Assembly (NCBI GenBank): GCA_017546025.1
Contig: JAFYYS010000011.1
Location: forward strand, 1 to 49,342
Direction of reading: 5' to 3'
DNA: 49,342 nucleotides
From: Lachnospiraceae bacterium
GTDB taxonomy: Bacteria > Bacillota > Clostridia > Lachnospirales > Lachnospiraceae
Shown here: in pieces, positions 1 through 7,631 of the stretch
Layout of the letters: every line of letters starts with the position of its first letter
Numbering within the stretch: position 1 is the first letter of the stretch
Made by a program: the position numbers and the translations under genes
Notes under the pieces: generated by a model
The model's input: only the letters and a program-made list of their open reading frames with translations
Database searches by the model: none
Told to the model about the DNA's origin: nothing

Positions 1-1083
1 GGGATGCTTTCCGATTCTCTTCCGGACCGTTACGGAACACGGCTTTTAGAGCGCGCATTTGCCGAGCGGGGCCGCGAAGCCGAAAGCATTCTCGCCGTGG
101 AACGACTTTGCTATACGGGCTCCAGGGGGATGGGCGCGCTTGAGTATCGCCCGGAGGATTCCCTCGTTACCACCGTTAACGAGAGTCTTGATTTGGATGT
201 GCTTGTACGGGCAGCATCCGAAGTCCTTTCGGAACGGGAGCAGCTGCGCGCTTCGTCCTCGGACATCCGACAGTTGATCAGCGTCGGCACTTCTGCGGGA
301 GGCGCCCGTGCAAAAGCTGTTATTGCCTGGAACCGCGAGACCGGAGACGTCCGCTCCGGCCAGATTGCTTCGCGTCCCGGCTATGAACACTGGATTGTCA
401 AATTCGACGGCGTCACCGGGAATCGTGACCACGGCGACAAGGATGACGGGACGGAATTCACACGGATCGAATATGCGTATCATTTGATGGCCGTTGCGGC
501 CGGAATTGACATGTCTGAATGTCTTCTGCTTCGCCAAGCCGGCAAATACCATTTCATGACGAAGCGCTTCGACCGAATCGGCGATTCCGGTGAGAAGCTG
601 CACATGCAAACGCTCGGCGCGCTGGCGCACTATGATTTCAACGACCCCGGCACGAACAGTTATGAGCAGGCAGCGCAGGTGCTTTACCGCCTCGGAATGG
701 GCAAGAAGGAGGCGGAGCAGCTGTACCGCCGGATGGTCTTTAATGTGTTGGCCCGAAATCAGGACGATCACGTAAAGAACATCTCCTTTTTGATGAACCG
801 TCGCGGGCAGTGGTCGCTTGCGCCGGCATACGATGTCACATTTGCCCTCGATCCCGATAACTACTGGCTTCGCCGCCACCAGATGAGCGTGAACGGCAAA
901 CTCGACAACCTCACTGCAGAGGACCTTCTCGCCTCGGCGGGCAGCATGAACCTTTCGGCGGTCAGGGCGAAACGCATTCTCGGAGAAGTTGCCGATGCGC
1001 TTGCCGGGTGGTCCCGCTTTGCCGAAGAGGCTTCCGTGACCGAATCGGTCATGAACGCAATCCGAGAACGGTTTCTGTTCTGA
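1..1083 (+). CDS. HipA-family serine/threonine kinase (toxin of a type II TA module), 5' end cut by window
   Basis: The reading frame is already open at base 1, and the first residues (GMLSDSLPDRYG) match the internal HipA block that follows the N-terminal subdomain, so the true start lies outside the window. Visible HipA features are a Gly-rich ATP loop GGARAKAV (about residue 99 counted from the first Met), WIVKF, the block FMTKRFDR, and the catalytic stretch NVLARNQDDHVKN followed by LAPAYDV, which carries the expected catalytic and metal-binding Asp/Asn residues. HipA kinases phosphorylate aminoacyl-tRNA synthetases or other translation proteins and are usually paired with a HipB-type HTH antitoxin. 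Any HipB would lie upstream, out of view, so its presence cannot be judged. The gene ends before a bidirectional terminator. Confidence 0.85.
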   Translation, partial: GMLSDSLPDRYGTRLLERAFAERGREAESILAVERLCYTGSRGMGALEYRPEDSLVTTVNESLDLDVLVRAASEVLSEREQLRASSSDIRQLISVGTSAGGARAKAVIAWNRETGDVRSGQIASRPGYEHWIVKFDGVTGNRDHGDKDDGTEFTRIEYAYHLMAVAAGIDMSECLLLRQAGKYHFMTKRFDRIGDSGEKLHMQTLGALAHYDFNDPGTNSYEQAAQVLYRLGMGKKEAEQLYRRMVFNVLARNQDDHVKNISFLMNRRGQWSLAPAYDVTFALDPDNYWLRRHQMSVNGKLDNLTAEDLLASAGSMNLSAVRAKRILGEVADALAGWSRFAEEASVTESVMNAIRERFLF

Positions 1084-1116
1084 TTAATTCTATTGTTTTG
1101 AGAAATTAAATGTCAA

Positions 1117-1158
1117 AATCCGAGATAAAGTTCTAAATTCGATACTTTATCTCGGATT
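1117..1158. terminator. Intrinsic terminator, perfect 15-bp stem
   Basis: Arms 1117-1131 and 1144-1158 are perfectly complementary (AATCCGAGATAAAGT and its reverse complement) around a 12-nt loop. On the + strand CTTTTT follows, so it ends the hipA transcript. It also lies just past the stop of the convergent GH43 gene. Confidence 0.9.
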
Positions 1159-1180
1159 CTTTTTATCGTTAAAACAGGTT

Positions 1181-2797
1181 TTACTCGTACCGGAACTCCC
1201 GGAACACGGCCGTGCCGCCGGGTTCCTTCGTCGCGAAGACGCAGAGACCAAAGCGGGCCCCTGTAAAATGGTCGAGCCGGAACACAAGCTTGTGCGGCTC
1301 TCCGAACCTTACGAACATTCCGTCCTTTTCGTAGGAAAATGTGACCTCGTCCTTCATGTCGGTGAAATCCGCATCAATCTTAAGCCGTACAACCGGTCCG
1401 TCAAGCGGGATTCGGTCGGTTATTGTGCCCGGCTCGTGGTCACTACTGCCGATGCCGAAGCCTTTGACCGCTTCCTCGCGGACAAGCCGTACAAGACTGC
1501 AGCTGCCGTTCTCTTTTGCAATTCCGATCATGCCGTATTTGCCCTGAAGGGCAATCAGCCCGGCAATGTCGCCGTCCTTAAGCCCCGTCGCGTCTACCGT
1601 TACCGTGCCGCTGCACGTAGGATATGCCATCCTCTGCGTAAGCGTGTTTCTTGCCTCGGTCGGATTAACAGAGACCGTTCCGGTCGTAACCGAAAGCCCG
1701 CCCTCAGGAAGAACCTTCCATAAAGCACTGTCCGGAATGTGGTTCCACTGCCACTGCGGCCTAAGGGAACCTTTGAAATCATCCGATGTGAAAAGCGGCT
1801 CGTAGGAATAACCGGGCTTCAGATCCGGCGTCTCAAAAGTCTTCGGAATGATGCCGTCGTCGCCGAATACCGGGAAAGGCACCTCTTCTGAAAGAACAGC
1901 CGTTTCTCCGGTAAGCCCGTCCCGGAAATCCGGTGCGTAAGCGCCGGGGATGACCGCTCCCGTAAGGGCGTCGTGGCATTTGCCATCGAAACGGGTGGTA
2001 AAGCGAACCGGCACAAGCACCGGCACGCGGCCGATGGCGCCCGAATCGCGAAACATGATTGAATACCAGCGTCCGTCGGGCGCATCGACGATGCCGCCCT
2101 GCGCAACGCCCTGGCCGTGATAGCCCATATCGTCGCTGCAGACGTCACATCCGATGTACGGGCCCTCCACGCGGTCTGCCGTGAAGACCGCCTCGGTCCG
2201 GCGCGACGTCGATTTCGGCCAGTGGATTAACGTGATGTAATAGCGGCCGTTGATTTTGTAAAAATGCGAACCCTCGTAGCCAAGGAACACCTTCTCCGGG
2301 TCGTCACGGATGATGACGGTGTCGATGCCGCCTCCCTTCGGGGCGCTCAGTTCCTCGTTAAGCTCGGTCAGGTGAATCTGCATGTTGCCTGACGTCAGAA
2401 AAACGCGTCCGTCGTCATCAAACAGAAGCGACGCGTCGTGAAAATAGCCCTTAATCCGCTTATGCACCCACGGGCCCTCAATCGCGGGCGCCGTGTAAAG
2501 GTGCGTGTCCTGCTGCCCGTGGCTTACGAACAGCACGTAAAAACGGCCGTCGTGATAGCGGAGTGACGCGGCCCACATGCCTTTGCCATAGGCGTTTTCG
2601 GTACCGCTAAGGTGCTCGGCCCCGGTGTCGTCAATCGCATCGAAGATGCGCGCCGCAATCTCCCAGTGCACCAGGTCGTACGAGCGGAGAATCTCGCCGC
2701 CCGGAAAAAAATACATGGTCGTGCTGACCATATAAAACGTGTCGCCGACCCGGATGACGTCCGGATCGGGATAATCGGTTTTCGTAATCGGGTTCAT
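1181..2797 (-). CDS. Glycoside hydrolase family 43 (beta-xylosidase / alpha-L-arabinofuranosidase type)
   Basis: The N-terminal half is a GH43 five-bladed propeller. The general-base Asp is in DYPDPDVIRVG near the N terminus, the pKa-modulating Asp in HDASLLFDDDG (about residue 122), and the acid Glu in GYEGSHFYKING (about residue 176). Residues from about 310 to the end form a second beta-sandwich domain, as in two-domain xylosidases of about 540 residues. There is no signal peptide, so it probably acts in the cytoplasm on imported xylo- or arabino-oligosaccharides. Three ATGs occur in a row. The third (2797) has a normal spacing from GAGGA, whereas the first directly abuts it. The exact substrate cannot be read from sequence. 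It is the last gene of a possible - strand group running from 4737. Confidence 0.9.
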   Translation of the reverse strand: MNPITKTDYPDPDVIRVGDTFYMVSTTMYFFPGGEILRSYDLVHWEIAARIFDAIDDTGAEHLSGTENAYGKGMWAASLRYHDGRFYVLFVSHGQQDTHLYTAPAIEGPWVHKRIKGYFHDASLLFDDDGRVFLTSGNMQIHLTELNEELSAPKGGGIDTVIIRDDPEKVFLGYEGSHFYKINGRYYITLIHWPKSTSRRTEAVFTADRVEGPYIGCDVCSDDMGYHGQGVAQGGIVDAPDGRWYSIMFRDSGAIGRVPVLVPVRFTTRFDGKCHDALTGAVIPGAYAPDFRDGLTGETAVLSEEVPFPVFGDDGIIPKTFETPDLKPGYSYEPLFTSDDFKGSLRPQWQWNHIPDSALWKVLPEGGLSVTTGTVSVNPTEARNTLTQRMAYPTCSGTVTVDATGLKDGDIAGLIALQGKYGMIGIAKENGSCSLVRLVREEAVKGFGIGSSDHEPGTITDRIPLDGPVVRLKIDADFTDMKDEVTFSYEKDGMFVRFGEPHKLVFRLDHFTGARFGLCVFATKEPGGTAVFREFRYE

Positions 2798-2829
2798 CAT
2801 CATTCCTCTTTATTCGCGCAATTCAGGAA

Positions 2830-2855
2830 CAGGGAACCCCTCTCGGGATTCCCTG
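2830..2855. other. Stable intercistronic hairpin
   Basis: Eleven-bp stem (CAGGGAACCCC against GGGATTCCCTG, one wobble) with a 4-nt loop in the gap between the PPOX-fold gene and GH43. No long T-run follows on either strand, so an mRNA-stabilising or partial-attenuation hairpin is more likely than a strong terminator. Confidence 0.5.
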
Positions 2856-2860
2856 CCATT

Positions 2861-3253
2861 TTAAAAGTTAATCGTTTTCGGCGGCTCCATGAAGGAGGAA
2901 AATGTGGCGGTTCCACCGTTAAAATAAAACACCTCGGTGTTTCCGTCGTCCTCGTTGTACATGCCGCGAAGCTGCGGATATGCATCGAGCATCGCCTTCT
3001 TCGCTTCCCGTCTCTCGTCGGCAATCAGCTCGCCGGCAACGCGGATCCATTTGCCGTTTGCAAACGCACAGATTTCAGCCTTCGGATTCTCGTGCAGCTG
3101 CTTCGATACCGGCTTTACCTTACCGGTCTGGATGTAAAGCTTTCCTTCAAACAGAAGCACCGTGCCGAACGGACGAACCCTGGGCTGATCCCCCTCAACC
3201 GTAGCGAGATAGTAAGTCCCGCACTCCTTCAAAAAATCATAAATCTCCTGCAT
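2861..3253 (-). CDS. Pyridoxamine 5'-phosphate oxidase-fold (FMN-binding split-barrel) protein
   Basis: A 130-residue protein beginning MQEIYDFLKECGTYYLATVEGDQPRVRPFG, the standard opening of the small split-barrel flavoprotein family. KLYIQTGKVKPVSKQLHENP follows, the segment that contacts the FMN phosphate in homologues. Full PdxH enzymes are about 200 residues, so this is the short uncharacterised type, probably an FMN- or F420-like-cofactor oxidoreductase of unknown substrate. The start at 3253 is chosen because AAGGAGG lies 6 nt upstream; the frame stays open upstream but that part overlaps the preceding gene. Family assignment is firm, function is not. Confidence 0.85.
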   Translation of the reverse strand: MQEIYDFLKECGTYYLATVEGDQPRVRPFGTVLLFEGKLYIQTGKVKPVSKQLHENPKAEICAFANGKWIRVAGELIADERREAKKAMLDAYPQLRGMYNEDDGNTEVFYFNGGTATFSSFMEPPKTINF

Positions 3254-3278
3254 ATATGCCTCCTTTCCGCTTTCGCGG

Positions 3279-3740
3279 TCATGATTCAAAAGGTATTCCG
3301 TCTTCCCCTTCTTCCTCGTCGGGGTCCTCATTTGTCTTCGCCTGAATTAAAAACGCCGCGCACGCAACGCACATGCCGATGAAAAGCATCACGATTCCGG
3401 CGATTGTGTAAACCTTCATGAAACGGTTCGTCGTGCCGTAGATTTCCACGACACCCATCGCAATCGAGCCGACCGTCAGCGTTGCAACGCCCGAATAAAA
3501 CAGGTTGCAGCCGGCCCGGATGCCCTTTTCGTAAGGGATGTCCGTCATCAGCTCGGAAAAACTCAGCGCGAGCGTCGGCACAAAGCCGAGGAAGAACGGA
3601 TATAAAAACGCCAGAATCATCGACATCGAATAGATGCCGTGACCGTACCATTCGTAGATGACTCCGAAGATTGCCACGAAAACCGATACGGCGAGGAAGA
3701 TGATCCAGTGCTTTCTGAACTCTCTATCGCACGTATACAA
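3279..3740 (-). CDS. Four-helix integral membrane protein, unknown function
   Basis: A 153-residue protein with four hydrophobic segments (about residues 11-31, 38-62, 82-102 and 110-133) and a strongly acidic C-terminal tail (NEDPDEEEGEDG). No family is recognised with confidence. The start codon is TTG at 3740, preceded by AAGGAGG at good spacing. It overlaps the 3' end of the upstream phosphodiester glycosidase gene by 17 bp, so the two are almost certainly co-translated. Membrane location is a clear reading; any role in the same envelope process as its neighbour is inference. Confidence 0.75.
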   Translation of the reverse strand: MYTCDREFRKHWIIFLAVSVFVAIFGVIYEWYGHGIYSMSMILAFLYPFFLGFVPTLALSFSELMTDIPYEKGIRAGCNLFYSGVATLTVGSIAMGVVEIYGTTNRFMKVYTIAGIVMLFIGMCVACAAFLIQAKTNEDPDEEEGEDGIPFES

Positions 3741-4737
3741 TATCCGTTACCTCCTTCTCAAGATACGTTCCGTAGGAAGTAGGGAAATTGACAACCCGGC
3801 CCCTGAACCACATCGTCGAAGAGCCGCCGCCGTCCAGATTGTACACCTTCGTGCAGCCGAGCCGGAGCATGAAATCCGCCAGCTGATAGAGCGAAATGCC
3901 CGGGCTCCAGTCGGTCCGCCCGTCGGCCGTCACGATGAAATAGTGAAGCGGCTCGACCATGCCGATTGCCGTTCTCGGGTTTTTGGCAAATGCCAGCTTG
4001 ACCTCTTCATACTGCCCGACCTTGATCTCGGAATTGTCAACGAGAACCGGTCCGAACGTCAGCGCCTGCCACGTTCCGCGGGCCACCAGGTCCTCCGCCT
4101 TGTCCTTGTCGTAGGCGGTGAAATAGAAATCGCCGTCCGGCATGATGCAAAGCACGTCGCGGCTTGTCTGCTCGTATTTCTTGGCGCGGTACAAAACGCC
4201 GTTTCGGATGACGTAGCCGCCCTCGCGGGAGCCGTAATTGTCCCCGTTGATGGCCAGAACGGCATCCTTATTCTTCGCCATTACGGACGGTTTCTGCTCG
4301 ATGTTCCGCCCGAATTTGTCCTTGGCAAATGCCGTATAAATGTACTGTGCGGAGCTGACCCAGACCTCCGCAACATGAATATCCGTATTGTGCTCGCGGT
4401 AATCGCTCAAGGTCACCGAAAGATGGTCGTTAACATAGTAAATATCCGTCTCGATGACGGTATCTGAAAAATGCGACGGCGTCGGCGTAGGTGTCGGCGT
4501 ACTCGTCGGTTCCGGGGTCGGCGTAGCATCCGGATCATGCTTCACAATCTGCACCGGCGTCGGCGTTGCCGTCGGGGACGGCGTCGGCGCAACCGATGTA
4601 AACATGGAGAGATTCATCCCCGTTGCATTGTCCTGGAACGTCCTCTGAATGACGAAAACATCCATCATGACATAGACCGTCCAGCCAACCAACAGCACGG
4701 AGAAAATGATCGCCCACAGCGGTTTCTGCTTTTTCAT
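3724..4737 (-). CDS. Membrane-anchored phosphodiester glycosidase (NAGPA / DUF2233 domain)
   Basis: About 337 residues. An N-terminal anchor helix (PLWAIIFSVLLVGWTVYVMMDVF) is followed by a Pro/Thr stalk (APTPSPTATPTP, then TPTPEPTSTPTPTPTP), which leads to a NAGPA-type catalytic domain of about 220 residues. Diagnostic elements are AVLAINGDNYGS, NPRTAIGM and the C-terminal YNLDGGGSSTM. The family includes the human uncovering enzyme that removes GlcNAc from phosphodiester-linked glycans; bacterial members are thought to act on cell-surface glycan phosphodiesters. ATG 4737 is preferred (AGGAG about 8 nt upstream) over an upstream GTG at 4794 that lacks a Shine-Dalgarno. It is followed with overlap by the 4-TM gene. 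Confidence 0.85.
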   Translation of the reverse strand: MKKQKPLWAIIFSVLLVGWTVYVMMDVFVIQRTFQDNATGMNLSMFTSVAPTPSPTATPTPVQIVKHDPDATPTPEPTSTPTPTPTPSHFSDTVIETDIYYVNDHLSVTLSDYREHNTDIHVAEVWVSSAQYIYTAFAKDKFGRNIEQKPSVMAKNKDAVLAINGDNYGSREGGYVIRNGVLYRAKKYEQTSRDVLCIMPDGDFYFTAYDKDKAEDLVARGTWQALTFGPVLVDNSEIKVGQYEEVKLAFAKNPRTAIGMVEPLHYFIVTADGRTDWSPGISLYQLADFMLRLGCTKVYNLDGGGSSTMWFRGRVVNFPTSYGTYLEKEVTDIVYVR

Positions 4738-4873
4738 CTTCGGCTTCTCCTGGGTTTCTACCGTAATAAGAGCTTCACGGATGATGACTTTCACAAAATT
4801 TTAACATATTTCGGAGGAAAAGAAAAGATTTTTCTGCTTCGCAATCAGCTTACCGGATTCCTTAATGACTCCC

Positions 4874-5478
4874 TTAGCAGAAATGATTGTCGTTATGGTA
4901 CTATAGCTTGTATTTGTCTCCTTCCGTTCCACATGGCTGCTCCGCCATGGAACTGAAGCCAATAAAAACTTATTAAAAGTTCCATGAGCCGGTATGTCAT
5001 GGAACTAAAGCAAGTAAAAATCCACCTCCCGTACCACGCAGACTTTATGATTTGGAACTAAAGCCAATAAAACTATTCTAAAAGTACCACGATCCTGTGC
5101 GCCATGGTACTAAAGCTAGTAAAAAACCACCTCCAGTTCCACGCGGGCGCTATGACTTGGAACTAAAGCCAATAAAACTATTCTAAAAGTTCCACAATCC
5201 TGTGCGCCATGGAACTAAAGCCTGGAAAAAGACGTCTCCAGTTCCATGCAGGCATCTGTACATGGTACGGGAGCGGATATAATCTTGCTAAAAGTTCCAA
5301 ACGCTGGTACGCCATGGTACTAAAGCAAGTAAAAAAACTCCTCTCGTTCCACGCGGATGCAATGACTTGGAACTAAAGCAAGTAAATACTTGCCAAAAGT
5401 TCCACGATCCTGTGCGCCATGGTACTAAGGCCTGAAAAAGATGTGCTTTGGTTCCATTCGAGCCTCAAACTTGAAAGA
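4874..5478. repeat. Tandem array of about 11 dyad units, alternating 52/53-bp spacing (105-bp higher-order repeat)
   Basis: Units have the form GTWCCA - 15/16 bp - TGGWAC, followed by a conserved TAAAGCMARTAAAA-like tail. Left arms start at 4926, 4979, 5031, 5084, 5136, 5189, 5241, 5294, 5346, 5399 and 5451, a strict 53/52 alternation. A degenerate unit precedes them (right arm 4896-4901) and the last one is partial. Odd-numbered units are followed by a C-T-A-A-A-A-type linker, even-numbered ones by a CCTCC-type linker, so the true repeat is 105 bp made of two diverged half-units. Most arms pair as GTTCCA/TGGAAC; unit 4 has both arms changed (GTACCA/TGGTAC) and four units carry one mismatch. 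No gene is visible in this 0.8-kb gap. Confidence 0.85.
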
Positions 5479-5511
5479 ATGCTCCCATCCCGCATCCCCG
5501 GGAAAAGAAAA

Positions 5512-5537
5512 GAAGCCGTCGCGGCTGCGACGGCTTC
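5512..5537 (-). terminator. Intrinsic terminator of the choice-of-anchor-A gene
   Basis: Perfect 11-bp stem GAAGCCGTCGC / GCGACGGCTTC with a 4-nt loop, followed on the - strand by TTTTCTTTT. It lies 16 bp beyond the stop codon and separates this gene from the dyad array. Confidence 0.9.
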
Positions 5538-5553
5538 CCGAAATTATATAATC

Positions 5554-7560
5554 TTATCTCCTTAAGAAATCACGCTTTTTGTATAAGAGTTGACATACTG
5601 CAACAACGGCAGCCAGCAAAAGAATCCAGCTAAAGTTGCCGCTTGCGGCCTGCTCGCCGGTCTGCGGGGAGCGGACCACGCCCTTTCCGGTTCCTTCCTT
5701 AACGGGAATCTCGGAATTCTTCGCCATCTGGTGGCCGGGGTCGGTCAGGCTTGTATCAATCATGACGAGGACGCCGTCCGGGACCGGATTTCCGTCCATG
5801 TCGCAGATGACACCGCCGCTCATGCGGAAGTAGATGTCAAATGCCACGTCGTAGTTGGCAGGAGCACAGTCCTCATGCAGACGGTACGTTCCGTTCGGAA
5901 GATCCTCGAGGATGGTGCGGCTTGCCGTACTCGTCCAGGTGATGGTGTTCTTCGAAGCAACATAATCCGTTCCGCCGGAATTGGATGCTCTCTTGATATC
6001 GCTCAGATCAACGCCCTCGGTGAAAGCGGTCAGCGTCAGGCGTGCGCCTTCGAGCTCCTGGTTCTTCTCGGTTACTTTGGAGAAGATGCCGTGTCCGGTC
6101 TGCGGCTCATCGGGATTCTTCGGAGTCGCGGGCTTCGGAGTCGGTGTAGGTCTTCTGTACGGCACCGGAGTAGGCGTTGCGGTAGGTGTATTCGGCTTCG
6201 GCGTAGGAGTCGGCGTTGCGGTTGCAACGTTCTTCTGCGGCACCGGAGTAGGAGTCGGAGTAGAGGTTGCCGTAAGCTTCTGCGGAACCGGGGTAGGAGT
6301 AGGCGTTGCAGTTGCCACGTTCTTCTTCGGTGCAGGCGTAGGAGTGGACGTTGCCACATTCTTCTTCGGTGCAGGCGTAGGTGTGGACGTTGCTACGTTC
6401 TTCTTCGGTGCCGTAGTAGGCGTAGGTGTTGCTTCATTCTTCTTCGGCGCCGTAGTAGGTGTCGGGGTCGCGGTGTTCTTCTTCGGCGCCGGGGTAGGCG
6501 TGGAAGTCGGAACAGGCGTTACCTTCTTTGTGGGCTCAGGCGTCGAAGTAGGCTTTTCGGTAGGCGTAGGGCTTACCTTCTTCGGCTCGGGCGTAGGCGT
6601 GTCGGTCGGTGTCGGGCTTGCTTTCTTGCCGTTATTCGTCGCAAGCGTGCGGTTGCACGGATAGAAGTGCGCCTCACTCGTAGAGGTAAAGCTCTTTGCG
6701 ATGACGCCGCCCTCGTAGTTACCGGAGTAATTCGTCACATTTGCCGACGGCGCAATCAGATGACCGGCCTGCCCCATGACGGACAGGGACGTTGCATCCG
6801 GGAAGTTCCAGAACAGGTTCATTCCGGTCAGGTTCAACTGAATGTTGTACTGGCTGTCTGCGCCCGGGAAATTGAAACGGAACGAGTTTCCGATGTCGCT
6901 GTTGCCGATCTTGATGCTCCAGCCGTTGAACTGCGCGCCGCTTCCTGCGCCGGTTACGGATACACACAGGATGTGCTTTCTGAACCAATCGTAGGAAGGT
7001 GCTTTGATCTGCAGGCTGTTCAGCTTGGAATACGGAACCGTAATATAAACGTCTTCGTTTCTGTTGGTCAGATCGATGACATTTCCGGAAATCTCTTCAC
7101 CGCGTTCTGCAAGTGCTTTCGATTGTGCTCTCAAGGAAGAAAATGCGGAAGACATGCTCAAAAAGCCGGAATTCTGTACGGCAGGATTGCCGCCGAAATC
7201 TGCTTTTCTCGTGCCGTAATATACGGTACGGTCTGAGCGCTTCTTCAGATTGTCGTTCAGGGCACCGTTGCCGACGCCGCCGGACTCCCAATTCTTGATA
7301 TAAGAAGGATAGATTGCCATATCGCCGAAGAAATTGGAGTTCGTGTACGTTCCTCCAACAGCGATGGCTCCCATGATATGATTGTTTGCGTTGAAATTGT
7401 TTTCAACAAATACGCTGTATTTGCTCAAAATGTTCGAAGCGTTGTAGCCGCCTGCGAACTTTGCCCCGCTCGATGCTTTCGCCGGGGCCTCAAGTAACCC
7501 GAAGGCGAGCACCAGAGTAAGCACAATGCTTACCAGTCGTCCCTTTCTCAGATAGTGCAT
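5554..7560 (-). CDS. Choice-of-anchor-A domain surface protein with Pro/Thr stalk and SPQTG sorting signal
   Basis: 668 residues. A signal peptide (about 1-30, ending PAKASS) precedes a choice-of-anchor-A type beta domain (about 35-300: SKYSVFVENNF, IMGAIAVGGTY, GGVIAKSF). Next comes a stalk of about 170 residues of TPTPTP / APKKN repeats, then a Cna-B/SpaA-like beta domain (about 490-620). The C terminus is SPQTG (631-635), a hydrophobic helix and KKRDFLRR. SPQTG fits the (S/P)PXTG signal known for Clostridioides difficile sortase B, and a class B sortase gene lies directly upstream, so covalent attachment to peptidoglycan by that enzyme is the likely fate. The ligand is unknown. The gene has its own terminator and an RBS (GGAGAAGGAAAC before ATG). 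Confidence 0.85.
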   Translation of the reverse strand: MHYLRKGRLVSIVLTLVLAFGLLEAPAKASSGAKFAGGYNASNILSKYSVFVENNFNANNHIMGAIAVGGTYTNSNFFGDMAIYPSYIKNWESGGVGNGALNDNLKKRSDRTVYYGTRKADFGGNPAVQNSGFLSMSSAFSSLRAQSKALAERGEEISGNVIDLTNRNEDVYITVPYSKLNSLQIKAPSYDWFRKHILCVSVTGAGSGAQFNGWSIKIGNSDIGNSFRFNFPGADSQYNIQLNLTGMNLFWNFPDATSLSVMGQAGHLIAPSANVTNYSGNYEGGVIAKSFTSTSEAHFYPCNRTLATNNGKKASPTPTDTPTPEPKKVSPTPTEKPTSTPEPTKKVTPVPTSTPTPAPKKNTATPTPTTAPKKNEATPTPTTAPKKNVATSTPTPAPKKNVATSTPTPAPKKNVATATPTPTPVPQKLTATSTPTPTPVPQKNVATATPTPTPKPNTPTATPTPVPYRRPTPTPKPATPKNPDEPQTGHGIFSKVTEKNQELEGARLTLTAFTEGVDLSDIKRASNSGGTDYVASKNTITWTSTASRTILEDLPNGTYRLHEDCAPANYDVAFDIYFRMSGGVICDMDGNPVPDGVLVMIDTSLTDPGHQMAKNSEIPVKEGTGKGVVRSPQTGEQAASGNFSWILLLAAVVAVCQLLYKKRDFLRR
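6121..6640. repeat. Degenerate coding tandem repeat (Thr-Pro / APKKN stalk)
   Basis: Imperfect repeats of 15-60 bp encode the (A/T)TPTPTP(A)PKKN stalk of the surface protein. The core block ATSTPTPAPKKNV occurs twice in succession, with related copies on either side. Such DNA is prone to slippage, so stalk length may vary between strains. Confidence 0.85.
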
Positions 7561-7631
7561 GTTTCCTTCTCCTCTTTCGATAAACAGTAATCCGATTTTT
7601 CATCCGCAGCTTCCCGACTGCGGTCTTTCTT

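Noticed and set aside
4874-5478. CRISPR array or coding repeat at the dyad array
   Set aside because: Spacers are not unique but repeat in alternation, and there are no cas genes. The 105-bp period equals 35 codons and a - strand frame gives recurring peptides, but it is broken by several TAG stops and has no start or RBS pattern.
5590-7236. Antisense frame of 548 codons over the surface-protein gene
   Set aside because: The Arg/Cys-rich translation is the complement of the Thr/Pro stalk. The - strand gene has a signal peptide, sorting signal and terminator.
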